DNA from: Terriglobia bacterium
GTDB lineage: Bacteria > Acidobacteriota > Terriglobia > Acidiferrales > UBA7541
Length of the DNA stretch: 64,000 bases
Assembly (NCBI GenBank): GCA_020072785.1
Contig: JAIQGG010000002.1
Coordinates: 558,001 to 622,000 of the forward strand
Direction: 5' to 3'
The notes beneath the pieces were generated by a model that ran no database searches, was not told the origin of the DNA, and saw only the letters and a program-made list of their open reading frames with translations. The translations under genes and the position numbers were made by a program. Shown here in pieces: positions 26,425 through 36,185 of the stretch. Numbering within the stretch: the first letter of the stretch is position 1; every line of letters starts with the position of its first letter.

Positions 26425-28941
26425 ATGAAACGCATACTCCAGTCGGTTCTTGTGCTCCTGCTCTTCGCTGCGTGGCCGGCCCACTGCCAGGCGCCGCAGA
26501 CGCCTTCAGCGGCGCCAGCGGCCATCGAAGCCCGGGTCGACTCCATGCTGCAGCAAATGAGCGTGGAAGAGAAAGTTGACCTGCTGGGTGGCGTGGATGA
26601 CTTTTACATTCGAGAGATCAAACACATCGGCCTGCCACGGTTGAAAATGGCGGATGGCCCGTACGGTGTCCGCAACTACGGCCCTTCCACCACCTTCGGC
26701 GGCATCGGCCTGGCCGCCACTTGGGATACCGATCTCGCTCAGCGTCTGGGCGCCGTCATCGGTCAGGACGCCCGCGCCCGCGGCGTGCATTTCCTGCTTG
26801 GCCCGGGCGTCAACATTTACCGGGCTCCCATGAACGGCAGGAATTTCGAATACTTCGGCGAAGACCCGTTCCTGGCCGCGCGCACCGCCGTCGCCTACAT
26901 CCGCGGCGTTCAGAGCCAGCGCGTGAGCGCCACCATCAAACACTACATGGGGAACAATCAGGAATATGACCGCCACAATATGGATTCCCAGATCGACGAG
27001 CGCACCCTGCGCGAGATCTATCTCCCCGCCTTCGAGGCCGCCGTGAAGGAAGCCCACGTGGGCGCCATCATGGACTCTTACAACTTCACCAACGGCATCC
27101 ACATGAGCCAGAACGGCTACCTGAACACGGATGTCGCCAAAAAAGAATGGGGCTTTGACGGAATCATGATGTCCGACTGGGATTCCACGTACGATGGCGT
27201 GGCGGCCGCGAATGGCGGACTCGATCTGGAAATGCCCTCCGGAAAATTCATGAACCGGGAGACGCTGCTGCCAGCGCTGCGCTCCGGCAAGCTCAGCCTG
27301 GCCACCCTCGACGACAAGGTCCGCCGCATCCTGCGCACCGCCGCCCGCTTCGGCTGGCTCGACCACGAGCAGACCGACTTGTCCATTCCCCTCCTGAATA
27401 TGGAGGGCCGCCACGTGGCCCTCGAGGCGGCCCGTTCCGCCATGGTCCTCTTGAAGAACGATGGCAATCTCCTCCCGTGGAGTAAGCAGACCATCAAATC
27501 CGTCGCCGTCATTGGACCGGACGCCTATCCCGCTCAGGTTGTCGGCGGGGGCAGCGCAGCAGTGCAACCCTTCGCCGCGGTGAGTTTCCTGGAGGGTTTG
27601 ACGAGTTACCTCGACGGCAGCGCCCAAGTGTATTACCAGCGCGGCCTACCCACTCCCTCGGAAATGGCCGATGGGACCACATTCACAATCGCTGCGAGCG
27701 GCGGACAGGCCGGAATCGAAGCGGAGTACTTCAACAATCCCAATCTCAGCGGCGCCCCGGCAATCCGTCGGACCGACCAGCACATCAACGCCGACCACAG
27801 CTTTGGCGACGGCACGTCCCAGAACGAAGTGTCGGCGCGCTGGGCGGGTTATTTCACGCCGAGCACTCCAGGGGAGTACCTGATCTTCGTGCAGGGACCG
27901 GGGGAAAACGGCGGCACCCGGCTGTACCTGGACGACAAGCTGGTCATCGACAATTGGGAACGGGCCAATGCGCTGCTCAGCCAGATCCGCGTGCCTTTGC
28001 GGGCTGGCCCGCACAAAATCAAGTTCGAATATTTTGTGCACTGGAGCTGGGGCGGGCCCAGCGTAAGACTGGGCATTGTGCGCCCGGAAACACTCATCAG
28101 TGCCGAAGCCAGGGAACTGGCCGCGCATTCCGATGCCGCCGTCGTCGCGGTGGGCTTCGATCCAGAGAGCGAGAGTGAGGGCGGCGATCGCACCTTCCAG
28201 CTTCCTCCCGGTCAAGCCGAGCTCATCAACGCCGTCGCCGCGGCGAACAAAAATACCATTGTGGTGGTTACCGCGGGCGGCGCGGTGGACACCAATGCCT
28301 GGCTCGACCATGTTCCGGCCCTGCTGCATTGCTGGTACCCCGGACAGGAGGGCGGCACGGCCCTCGCCCAACTACTTTTCGGCGACTACAGCCCCTCGGG
28401 AAAACTGCCCATCTCCTTCGAACGCCGCTGGGAGGACAGCGCCGTTTACCACAGCTATTACCCCGCGGGCAGCGAGAAGAAAGTCGCGTACAGCGAAGGA
28501 CTGTTTCTCGGCTACCGGCATTTCGACAAATCTGCTACCAAGCCCTTATTTCCCTTTGGTTTCGGGCTCTCCTACACCACCTTTTCCTACAAAAATCTTT
28601 CCGTGACCCCGCAGACGGTTGAAGGCGAACAGACGGTCACGGTCAGTTTCGATGTGAGCAATACCGGCAAGCGCGCCGGCGCGGAAGTGGCCGAGCTCTA
28701 CGTGGGCGACCGCCACGCCAGCGTCCCCCGGCCCGTCAAGGAACTCAAGGGCTTCGCCAAAGTCTATCTCCAGCCGGGGGAGACCCGCCGCATCTCGATT
28801 CTGCTCGATCGCCGGGCCTTCTCCTACTACGATGTCAAAGCACATCGCTGGACCGCCGCACCGGGCGATTTCGACATTTATATAGGGAGTTCCGCCGCGC
28901 AGATCGAGTTGACCGGCAAGCTCACGCTGCGCACGCCCTGA
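26425..28941 (+). CDS. Glycoside hydrolase family 3 beta-glucosidase with PA14 insert
   Basis: An 838-residue secreted enzyme with a signal peptide (LVLLLFAAWPAHCQA). The N-terminal barrel ends with the nucleophile Asp251 in IMMSDWDST; KHY and NNQE motifs near 172-180 are intact. A PA14 carbohydrate-binding domain sits inside the second domain at about residues 430-552 (EAEYFNNPNLSG to VRLGIV), as in many beta-glucosidases of this subfamily. A C-terminal fibronectin-III-like domain begins near 735. It would release glucose from the oligosaccharides produced by GH16 and GH30. Confidence 0.92.
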   Translation: MKRILQSVLVLLLFAAWPAHCQAPQTPSAAPAAIEARVDSMLQQMSVEEKVDLLGGVDDFYIREIKHIGLPRLKMADGPYGVRNYGPSTTFGGIGLAATWDTDLAQRLGAVIGQDARARGVHFLLGPGVNIYRAPMNGRNFEYFGEDPFLAARTAVAYIRGVQSQRVSATIKHYMGNNQEYDRHNMDSQIDERTLREIYLPAFEAAVKEAHVGAIMDSYNFTNGIHMSQNGYLNTDVAKKEWGFDGIMMSDWDSTYDGVAAANGGLDLEMPSGKFMNRETLLPALRSGKLSLATLDDKVRRILRTAARFGWLDHEQTDLSIPLLNMEGRHVALEAARSAMVLLKNDGNLLPWSKQTIKSVAVIGPDAYPAQVVGGGSAAVQPFAAVSFLEGLTSYLDGSAQVYYQRGLPTPSEMADGTTFTIAASGGQAGIEAEYFNNPNLSGAPAIRRTDQHINADHSFGDGTSQNEVSARWAGYFTPSTPGEYLIFVQGPGENGGTRLYLDDKLVIDNWERANALLSQIRVPLRAGPHKIKFEYFVHWSWGGPSVRLGIVRPETLISAEARELAAHSDAAVVAVGFDPESESEGGDRTFQLPPGQAELINAVAAANKNTIVVVTAGGAVDTNAWLDHVPALLHCWYPGQEGGTALAQLLFGDYSPSGKLPISFERRWEDSAVYHSYYPAGSEKKVAYSEGLFLGYRHFDKSATKPLFPFGFGLSYTTFSYKNLSVTPQTVEGEQTVTVSFDVSNTGKRAGAEVAELYVGDRHASVPRPVKELKGFAKVYLQPGETRRISILLDRRAFSYYDVKAHRWTAAPGDFDIYIGSSAAQIELTGKLTLRTP

Positions 28942-29001
28942 GGCCCTGCAACGCAGTTCCTCCGGGCGGCCACGGCAGCCCGGATTGCCTTCGAGGTCTC
29001 C

Positions 29002-29859
29002 ATGAGACGCCCATCCGCTCACGCGGCCGCCACCAGCCTCCTTGCTCTCTCCGTATCTCTGGGCATTGTCTGCCAGGCCCGCCAAGACGGTGCCCGTCCC
29101 AGCGATGGCAAGTGGGCCCTGACATGGGGCGATGAGTTCAATGGTCCCAATGGCTCGCCCGTGGACCCCTCCAAGTGGGTGTTCGACCTCGGCGGAGGTG
29201 GTTGGGGAAACCAGGAACTCGAATACTATACGGACCGGTTGAAGAACGCGCACCTCGAGAACGGCCACTTGGTGATCGAAGCGGATCGGGAAAATTACAC
29301 CGCGGCCGATGGCGTGACCTGGAACTTCACTTCAGCCAGACTGAAAACCCTCGGTAAATTCACGCAAGCCTACGGGCGCTTCGAGGCGCGCATCAAGCTC
29401 CCCTTCGGACAGGGAATGTGGCCGGCCTTCTGGATGCTGGGCGAGAATATGGATAAAACCGGCTGGCCCGATTGCGGCGAGATCGACATCATGGAAAATG
29501 TCGGCAAGGAGCCTTCCCGGGTCCATGGAACCATCCATGGACCCGGATATTCCGGAGCGGGTGGCCTCGGAGCCCCCTACACCCTGCCTGGCACTCAGCG
29601 TTTCGCCGATGAGTTCCATGTTTTTGCCGCGGAGTGGGAGCCCGGTGTCGTCCGCTTCTATGTGGACGATCTCCTCTATGCCACGCGCCTCCGCGCCGAC
29701 CTCCACCCGGGCCAAAAGTGGGTTTTCGATCATCCCTTTTTCCTGCTCCTCAATGTGGCCGTGGGCGGGGGCTGGCCGGGGAATCCCGACCCCTCCACCG
29801 TCTTTCCGCAAGCCATGCTCGTGGATTATGTGCGCGTGTATCAGCTATCGGCCCGGTAG
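29002..29859 (+). CDS. Glycoside hydrolase family 16 endo-beta-1,3-glucanase (laminarinase-like)
   Basis: A 285-residue enzyme with a signal sequence whose end (GIVC, Cys24) could act as a weak lipobox. The catalytic motif GEIDIMENVG gives nucleophile Glu160, Asp162 and acid/base Glu165; GNQELEYYTD and MWPAFWMLG are typical of bacterial laminarinases. It lies 60 bp after the GH3 gene and is probably the endo-acting enzyme of the beta-glucan locus. Confidence 0.92.
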   Translation: MRRPSAHAAATSLLALSVSLGIVCQARQDGARPSDGKWALTWGDEFNGPNGSPVDPSKWVFDLGGGGWGNQELEYYTDRLKNAHLENGHLVIEADRENYTAADGVTWNFTSARLKTLGKFTQAYGRFEARIKLPFGQGMWPAFWMLGENMDKTGWPDCGEIDIMENVGKEPSRVHGTIHGPGYSGAGGLGAPYTLPGTQRFADEFHVFAAEWEPGVVRFYVDDLLYATRLRADLHPGQKWVFDHPFFLLLNVAVGGGWPGNPDPSTVFPQAMLVDYVRVYQLSAR

Positions 29860-29943
29860 CACACGCGCCGGGGACGGGTACAAGAATCCCGGGTCAGGTC
29901 AACACGGTTGGTCTCTGGGCTCATCTCCACGGAGCAGCCTCGA

Positions 29944-31209
29944 TCAATCAGCAACCTCAGCAGACGCTTTCTTGAGACGAACGGTGGCATTGTTGATCAT
30001 CGGTCGTGCCCAGAAGCCAACGCTGAGGACAAACCCAAACGTGACGTAGAGAAAGGCCAAGCCGCTGCGTAGTCCCCAATAGTCTCCGATGCGTCCAATG
30101 ATCACCGGTACCACGGCGCCACCTATGATTCCCGTACCCAAAATGCCAGAGAGGGAACCGTGGTACTCCGCGACGGAATTGAGCGCAAGCGACACTACGA
30201 TAGGCCACATCACCGAAGCAAACAGGCCGACTGCGGGAAACGCAATGACGGAAATCTTTGCGGGGCCAAACAAAGCTGCAGACAGACAGAACAGAGCCCC
30301 TACGCATGCACCGATGAGCACATGACGACTGTCGAATATCTTCAGCAATAACATTCCTGCCAGACACCCAACCGTGAGCAAGCCCCAGAACCAGGATACC
30401 GCCGCCGCACCCGCGGAATGGGGGTCCAAACCGTGATACTGGCGCAGAAAACTCGACATCCAGTCAGCGGTTCCTTGTTCGCAACCGACGTAAGCAAACA
30501 TCGCTGCAAAGTAGAGCCACACGACCCGCTGGCGCGCCAAGGCCCGAAACATGTCCAAAGAGCCCACGTGTTCTTCGGCGGTGTACTGAATTTTTGGAAA
30601 CCTGGAAAAGGACAAAACAACCACCATCAGCATTGCGGAAACAGCGAAAATCCAGTAAATCGAGGCCCACGGCAACTCCGCCGGGGTCAGCTTTTGCAGG
30701 ATTCGCAAAACGATATTCTGATCGGGCGAAGGATCCTTGAGGTTGAGCACAAGATGCGAATAAATGCGCGGACTAATAAATGATGCGCTGCCGAAAACCA
30801 GTTGGGCCAAAGTCGAATTAAATGCGTAGTGTTCTTCCCCGCCGGCGACCCGTAACAACGGATTGATGGCCACCTGCAGAACGGCCATCCCGGCGCCGAT
30901 CGTGAAGTAGGAAATGATGGCTACGCGGTACCCGGGGAATAGAGCGAAACTCAGCGATCCCAGCGTCCCAGCCAAAAAAGCCAGCACCATCACGGGTTTT
31001 TCAGTGAATCGTTCCACTAAGAAACCGGCGGGGATGGACATCACTCCATAAGCAATGAAGAAAGCGAAGGCCAGAAATCCCGCTGCAGTCAGACTCACGT
31101 AAAAGCTGCTGATGATGTCCGGCACAAGGGGACCAAGAATATTGGTCAGCAAGGAGATCACGAAAAAAGTGAGGAAGACCAAGCTGACCGTATACCGGCT
31201 TCTCGCCAT
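29944..31209 (-). CDS. MFS transporter (sugar type)
   Basis: A 421-residue protein with 12 predicted membrane helices starting near residue 8 (VSLVFLTFFVISLLTNILGPLVPDI). The between-helix-2-3 segment is a variant MFS loop (PAGFLVERFTEKP). It resembles FucP/glucose-type proton-coupled sugar transporters. AAGG lies eight bases before the ATG. It is the last gene of a five-gene minus-strand operon with a ROK kinase, a SIS-domain protein, DUF1080 and Gfo/Idh proteins, so it is expected to import that pathway's sugar. Confidence 0.82.
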   Translation of the reverse strand: MARSRYTVSLVFLTFFVISLLTNILGPLVPDIISSFYVSLTAAGFLAFAFFIAYGVMSIPAGFLVERFTEKPVMVLAFLAGTLGSLSFALFPGYRVAIISYFTIGAGMAVLQVAINPLLRVAGGEEHYAFNSTLAQLVFGSASFISPRIYSHLVLNLKDPSPDQNIVLRILQKLTPAELPWASIYWIFAVSAMLMVVVLSFSRFPKIQYTAEEHVGSLDMFRALARQRVVWLYFAAMFAYVGCEQGTADWMSSFLRQYHGLDPHSAGAAAVSWFWGLLTVGCLAGMLLLKIFDSRHVLIGACVGALFCLSAALFGPAKISVIAFPAVGLFASVMWPIVVSLALNSVAEYHGSLSGILGTGIIGGAVVPVIIGRIGDYWGLRSGLAFLYVTFGFVLSVGFWARPMINNATVRLKKASAEVAD

Positions 31210-31346
31210 CTGCTACCTTTTACCTCATCGTTCGTGGAAGTGCGGTCCAACGTCGTGACGCTCTGCCAACGGATTGCGGCGTGTCCAGCAACGCCGGGGA
31301 TTGACTGAATTATGTCTCGCAAATGCTCGTCGCTCGCAACTGGAAA

Positions 31347-32294
31347 TCAGGAAGCTCGGCCGACTCCCTTCCTGAACCGATGGTGCCAGACGCGCGCTGC
31401 TCCAATGAGATTGGCGTCTTCGCCCAGCGAAGCCAGAGCCAGTTCCGTCTTTTCAAACGGAACGAATCGACATCCTCGGCGAATTACCCTTCGGATGCCG
31501 TCAAGAAAAAGGGCCGCGCTCTTCATTACGCTGCCACCTAAGACAATCATGTCCGGCACAAAGAGATTGATCAGATTAGCCAGACCGAGACCCAAGTAGT
31601 AAGCTTCCCGCTCAACCGCCCGGCGGGCCAGCTCATCTCCCTGTTGCGCAAGCTGGCAAATTTGTTTGGAGGTGAGCTCTGCGGGATATCCGTGATTACT
31701 TGCTGCATTCATTTTGAACCATGCAACCAGGACCGGACCGGCCGCTAGTGATTCCCAACACCCCCGGAAACCGCAAGTGCAAAGCGGCCCAGACGGGTCG
31801 ACCACATGGTGACCAATTTCGGGATGGGCCATATCCGCGCCGCGGTAAAGCTGCCCATCCAAGATGATCCCGCCGCCGATACCCGTACCGACCGTCACAT
31901 AGACCAATCGCGACTTATTCTTTCCAGCGCCCCAGCCTGCCTCCCCGAGGGCCGAGGCATCCGCGTCGTTTTCCAGGGCCACGGTCACGTGGAATGCCCG
32001 CGCCAGATCTTCCACCATGTTGTTCCCCTTCCATCCCGGTAGAAAGTCGACATCGCCAAACGCGCCGCTGAAGGGGTACACCATACCAGTGGATCCAATT
32101 CCGACGCCGGAGATTTCGACGCCGGCATCTCGCGCCGTTTCTCGGAGCATGCCAACAATTCGCTCGAGTCCGTTTGAGTAGCCATGTTCGGCATCGGTGG
32201 GAGACTCCAACTTGGACAACACCCTCCCGGTGTCATCCACCATGCCAACCGCGATCTTTGTTCCACCGATATCAACGGCTCCAATCACGATCAT
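31347..32294 (-). CDS. ROK-family sugar kinase
   Basis: A 315-residue kinase. The N-terminal phosphate motif DIGGTKIAVG (residues 8-17), the catalytic Asp in ENDADASALGE (near 110), VGTGIGGGII and the structural zinc motif CTCGFRGCWE (near 175) are all intact. It probably phosphorylates glucose, a hexosamine or a keto-sugar product. The drawn start is ATG 32294, but AAAAAGG abuts it; GTG 32288, six bases further, has better spacing and loses only two residues. It sits between the MFS and SIS genes. Confidence 0.85.
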   Translation of the reverse strand: MIVIGAVDIGGTKIAVGMVDDTGRVLSKLESPTDAEHGYSNGLERIVGMLRETARDAGVEISGVGIGSTGMVYPFSGAFGDVDFLPGWKGNNMVEDLARAFHVTVALENDADASALGEAGWGAGKNKSRLVYVTVGTGIGGGIILDGQLYRGADMAHPEIGHHVVDPSGPLCTCGFRGCWESLAAGPVLVAWFKMNAASNHGYPAELTSKQICQLAQQGDELARRAVEREAYYLGLGLANLINLFVPDMIVLGGSVMKSAALFLDGIRRVIRRGCRFVPFEKTELALASLGEDANLIGAARVWHHRFRKGVGRAS

Positions 32295-32347
32295 CCTTTT
32301 TGAGTCTCATTCCGTCTTATTCAGTGGTCCCCCCGAGGGCGCGTGTG

Positions 32348-33424
32348 CTACTTCTCATCCTTGGGGGCCCTGCCTTCTTCGCGTAACAGCCCGTACTCGT
32401 CTTCCACAATGAAGGAACAAAAACGAAAGGAATCGCAATCAACTTCGGAGAGCTGCGCCAGGCGTTCAGCCGCGAGTTGCACCGGGATGATGTCGATCAG
32501 GAACTGCCAATCGGGTGGCGTAGCAGGAAGTTGGAACACCAAATCCGCAGCATCCTTTGGCAGATCTTGGCCTATCAGCATGACGGAGGCTCCAAGTCGC
32601 CTCAGGTCCCTCGCCACGGCCAAGTCTTGGCCGCGCATACGCTCTCCGTCTATCCACATGCCAAAACGCGCATCTTTGGTAACCATTTCCTGCGGGCCAT
32701 GCCTAAAGCTGCCTGTGCCCATAGCGGTCGCAGGCGATTTGACGCCCTCCTCCCAAAGGAGCTTGGCCTCATGGCAACTCCCAAGACTTGAACCACGAGC
32801 GAGAAAGTAAGGAACGGCTCGGGGTGCAAGCCAAGGTGTGTGTGCAATCTGTGCCTGCCAGCCTGCAATGGCCCAGGCGGTTTTTTCGACGGCGCGTGTT
32901 AGCAAGGTTGCGAGATGGGCATCAAAGGAGCCCCGTACGGCGCTGGCCAGAACCCCTGCTGTCGCGGCTAATGTGGAAAAGGTGTTAACAGAAATTGCGT
33001 GATCCATTTCGGTGGAAACCACAATCGAAATCTGGGCCTCTCGCGCAAGCGGCCCGTCCTCCGAATTGGTGATGCCGATGACGGTCACGCGGCTGTTGTG
33101 CACTTTGGCAAGCAGATTGACAACCTCGATACTGCGACCGCTGCGCGAAATTACGATAACTACCGAATCCGGCGGAAGAGTAGGAAAATGGAGTAACTCG
33201 GAAACGTCCTGCATATAAACCGGACGGGCACCGAGGTGAAATAGGGGCCCAGCACCCAGAGCCGCGTGCCAACTGCTGCCCATTCCAGTCAGATAGACGT
33301 GGCGAGCGTTACGAATTGCAGTTGCCGCCCTGTCTAAAGCGGGCCGGCCCGCTCCCAAAAGAAAGTCGACCGTCCGCTGCAACTCTCTCGGCTGGCGAAG
33401 AATGTCGCGCAAGAAATGAGTCAT
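32348..33424 (-). CDS. Double-SIS-domain sugar isomerase/deaminase-like protein
   Basis: A 358-residue protein with two SIS folds: the first at about residues 35-165 (YLTGMGSSWHAALGAGPLF, ISRSGRSIEV) and the second at about 195-330 (YFLARGSSLGSCHEAKLLWEEG). The layout equals the isomerase half of GlmS without the glutaminase domain. Related proteins act on phosphorylated amino- or keto-sugars, such as AgaS or fructoselysine-6-phosphate deglycase types. No good ribosome site precedes ATG 33424. With the ROK kinase it suggests a phosphorylated sugar intermediate in this operon. Confidence 0.8.
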   Translation of the reverse strand: MTHFLRDILRQPRELQRTVDFLLGAGRPALDRAATAIRNARHVYLTGMGSSWHAALGAGPLFHLGARPVYMQDVSELLHFPTLPPDSVVIVISRSGRSIEVVNLLAKVHNSRVTVIGITNSEDGPLAREAQISIVVSTEMDHAISVNTFSTLAATAGVLASAVRGSFDAHLATLLTRAVEKTAWAIAGWQAQIAHTPWLAPRAVPYFLARGSSLGSCHEAKLLWEEGVKSPATAMGTGSFRHGPQEMVTKDARFGMWIDGERMRGQDLAVARDLRRLGASVMLIGQDLPKDAADLVFQLPATPPDWQFLIDIIPVQLAAERLAQLSEVDCDSFRFCSFIVEDEYGLLREEGRAPKDEK

Positions 33425-33451
33425 TGGTCGTTTAGGAGCGTGCCGCCCCTG

Positions 33452-34438
33452 CTAGTTCCTCGCTGGTGTGATGACGATATTTCGATAAGCTACGCGTCCT
33501 TTTTCACTTCCCTGAAGGTAAATGGGTCCCGACAATTCTTCGTGGCTGTCAAGGGCACCACCCGTAATACCCGGGATTTCCTTGTTATCGATGATAGTCT
33601 GGCCGTTTTGGGCGACGGTAATCCAGCGTCCGACCAGCGTGATATCGAAGCTCTGCCATTCTCCGGGTCTGCGAGGCAGTTCCGGCGAAGCAGCCAAGAA
33701 ACCGTAGACGCCACCCATGTGGTGACTGGGTGGTTCCTCGATGGAGTCTGTTTCGACCTGGATTTCATATCGGCCCCGCAAATAGACGCCACTATTCGAA
33801 TTGGCAGGGCAGTTGAATTCGATATGCAACTTGAAATCTTGGAATTTGGAATCATTGATCAGTTCAGAACCATTCCCAGGGCTCACCAAGTTACCGTCTT
33901 CGACCTTCCACACTGCCGCACCTAATTTGTTCATCTTCCATCCGGCCAGATCTTTTCCGTTGAACAACTGGATCGGCTTTCCCCACTCCGGGGCAGCGGT
34001 TCTCTTTAGAGCCGGCGCTCTCTGGCCGGTCCATTGCCAGGTGATTCCGTTCGGCCCGTTGGTAGTCCCCGACAGCGTCTTCCCAACTAGCGTTCCTTCG
34101 AAGACCATATCCTCGGGCCGGGCTTCCTCCTCTTTGGGAGAAACGAAAGTGAGGTGGCCATTCGACAGCTCAACTTTGGGAAGCGGTCTTGCGTTCCCCC
34201 AACGGCTCACCATCTGGGCCTTCAACTGTCCCTCTTCCTCACGTAGTTCCAACCAGGAGGGGTATTCCCGATCGGGTGCTTTCAACGTCAAATCCCAGCG
34301 GCCCAGAAACGCATTAATGGACTCGGCTGACGCCGAGGAGGAACTCATCTCGGAATTGCGGCGATGGGAATACCGCCCAGCGGACAATGACAATACGCCC
34401 AGCACTAGCGCGAAGAAGACGACTCTCCGAAGCTTCAT
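33452..34438 (-). CDS. Secreted DUF1080 protein (3-keto-disaccharide hydrolase family)
   Basis: A 328-residue protein with an N-terminal signal segment (VVFFALVLGVLSLSAG). An N-terminal beta-rich domain (about 45-145) is followed by the DUF1080 concanavalin-like fold beginning at LFNGKDLAGWK. Features include SNSGVYLRGRYEIQV, GGVYG and a C-terminal GPIYLQGS strand, all typical of the 3-keto-disaccharide hydrolase domain. Such proteins cleave or lyse 3-keto-glycosides formed by FAD-dependent glycoside 3-dehydrogenases; that dehydrogenase is encoded divergently at 36186-38483. Confidence 0.85.
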   Translation of the reverse strand: MKLRRVVFFALVLGVLSLSAGRYSHRRNSEMSSSSASAESINAFLGRWDLTLKAPDREYPSWLELREEEGQLKAQMVSRWGNARPLPKVELSNGHLTFVSPKEEEARPEDMVFEGTLVGKTLSGTTNGPNGITWQWTGQRAPALKRTAAPEWGKPIQLFNGKDLAGWKMNKLGAAVWKVEDGNLVSPGNGSELINDSKFQDFKLHIEFNCPANSNSGVYLRGRYEIQVETDSIEEPPSHHMGGVYGFLAASPELPRRPGEWQSFDITLVGRWITVAQNGQTIIDNKEIPGITGGALDSHEELSGPIYLQGSEKGRVAYRNIVITPARN

Positions 34439-34531
34439 AACGATGAATCCCTTCTCTTTAGCGCCGGACTATGGCTGCCGATTCAGCTTGCTTCCATTCC
34501 ACTTCGCAATCAAGCTGTGCTTGTCAGCGCA

Positions 34532-35884
34532 TTAGGACTTAATAGTCTGCGAAACGGAATCCCAATATACCGGACTCTTTCGGTAGTAAGACTCGTTCGC
34601 CATGTGACAGCCGAGCGCTGCGTTGTGACCGAACACAGCGTCCTGTACAACCGGTTTCCGCGACCTGACGGCCTGGAAGAAATTCCAAAGATGCGGCCGC
34701 AGATCGTCATAGTCGTTCCCGTGATAGCTTAACGTCTGCGGAGCAGGCTCATCCCCGGGTTTGGGATCGTGCTCCTTATGCCACTGCTTGAAATAGGCAT
34801 TCCTCAGACGACTCGGAAGTCCGTAGCAGTAATAGCTGGGCGCCAGGTCAATCCCAGGTTGAGGGGTGTAGCTCAGGCCAAACTCCGTAAGTTCGATGAT
34901 GCCTTTGGATCCCATGAACCGGGTGACTTCGGGAGTTTCCGTCCCCAGCGTCAAGCGCATATACACCGGGACATTGGCGTACTCAAAGAGAACCGGATGG
35001 ACGTCGGGCGTGTTGCGCCCGTCTTTCCAGCGGTAAATGCCGCCAAACGCCGACGCTCGTTCGGGAGCTTCATTGATTCCAAGGACAAATTGCATCCCGC
35101 TGATCAAGTGAACAAGCAAGTCTCCAGCCACCCCGGTTCCATATTCCTTCCAGCAACGCCAGCGCGCGAATAGATACGGGTCAAACGGCTTCTTCGGTGC
35201 GGTACCCAGCCACGTTTCCCAATCCAGGTTCTCGGGAGACAAATCTGCGGGTGGTGGATATTCCCAAGCCCCGGTGGGATCGTTGCGGCCCAAGCTCCCT
35301 TCGACAAGACTTAGTTCACCGATGGCTCCGCTTGCGTAAAGCTCTTTAGCTTTGGCGCACAACACGGAACTCGTCCGCTGTGCGCCAATCTGCACGATAC
35401 GATCAGTCTTCTTTGCGGCTGCGACCATTGCCACGCCATCCGCAGGGCTGTGCGACATGGGCTTCTCGCAGTACACATCCTTACCCGCGCCTACGGCGTC
35501 CACCACAACCTGTTTATGCCAGTGGTCGGGAACTGCAATAATAATAGCGTCTATCTCTTTGTCGTCGAGCAACTCTTTGTAGCGTCTTGTTGTCCGTATG
35601 GGTTTTCCGACAATTTCCCTCGCCAGTTCGTGACGGCCATCGTAAAGATCGCAAGCGGCTACGCACTCTACCCCGGGGAGCTGAACGGCAGTTGTCAGGA
35701 GCCCAGTGCCCTCCATCCCAACTCCTACAATCCCAAAGCGAACTCTGTCACTGGGGGCAGTCAATCGAGGTAAAGCAATCACGGGTTCAGGTTCCAGCAG
35801 AGCGGAGCCGCCGACAAGTGAAGCACCAGCTAATCCTGCACTTCTTTGCAAAAATTCGCGGCGCGAGTAACCAGACTTGGTCAT
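34532..35884 (-). CDS. Tat-exported Gfo/Idh/MocA-family oxidoreductase
   Basis: A 450-residue NAD(P)-type oxidoreductase. A twin-arginine leader (YSRREFLQRSAGLAGASLVGG) is followed by the Rossmann motif FGIVGVGMEGTG and the family signature CEKP near residue 155. The start is ATG 35884, since AGGAG lies ten bases upstream; a longer frame begins at 35935 but lacks a site. Secreted Gfo/Idh proteins with DUF1080 and GMC neighbours are associated with 3-keto-sugar interconversion. First gene of the five-gene minus-strand operon. Confidence 0.87.
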   Translation of the reverse strand: MTKSGYSRREFLQRSAGLAGASLVGGSALLEPEPVIALPRLTAPSDRVRFGIVGVGMEGTGLLTTAVQLPGVECVAACDLYDGRHELAREIVGKPIRTTRRYKELLDDKEIDAIIIAVPDHWHKQVVVDAVGAGKDVYCEKPMSHSPADGVAMVAAAKKTDRIVQIGAQRTSSVLCAKAKELYASGAIGELSLVEGSLGRNDPTGAWEYPPPADLSPENLDWETWLGTAPKKPFDPYLFARWRCWKEYGTGVAGDLLVHLISGMQFVLGINEAPERASAFGGIYRWKDGRNTPDVHPVLFEYANVPVYMRLTLGTETPEVTRFMGSKGIIELTEFGLSYTPQPGIDLAPSYYCYGLPSRLRNAYFKQWHKEHDPKPGDEPAPQTLSYHGNDYDDLRPHLWNFFQAVRSRKPVVQDAVFGHNAALGCHMANESYYRKSPVYWDSVSQTIKS

Positions 35885-36185
35885 CCTGCGATCTCCTTTG
35901 GCGCTGTTTGCGGCTTCAGTGCTCCTTGCGCGCACACCGGTGATATTCGCCTAATGTTTGAATTGAAAATTTGCAATCGGTCTCGAAAACCGGTTTCTTT
36001 CGCTCTTTTTATAGGCACTCGCCATGGCTTGTCAAGGCTCCTCTACCAACGTTTGCATCCGCAGACGGGCCACCCAGCAGGGCCCGCTCCCGGTGCGCGA
36101 CGAGCCAACCGCTTGCACGGTTCAGGGCTTTTGGAGAGAATCTGTCCGGCCCATTCCTCAAGATGATTCGGTTCAGGGGTGACGA
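35885..36185. promoter_or_regulatory. Divergent regulatory region of the 3-keto-sugar genes, with LacI-like palindrome
   Basis: 301 bp between divergent sugar-oxidation genes. AAACCGGTTT at 35987-35996 is a perfect 10-bp palindrome with the CG-centred form of LacI-family operators. The flanking AT-rich sequence (about 35950-36015) could hold promoters for both directions. No LacI regulator gene was found in the window. Confidence 0.45.
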
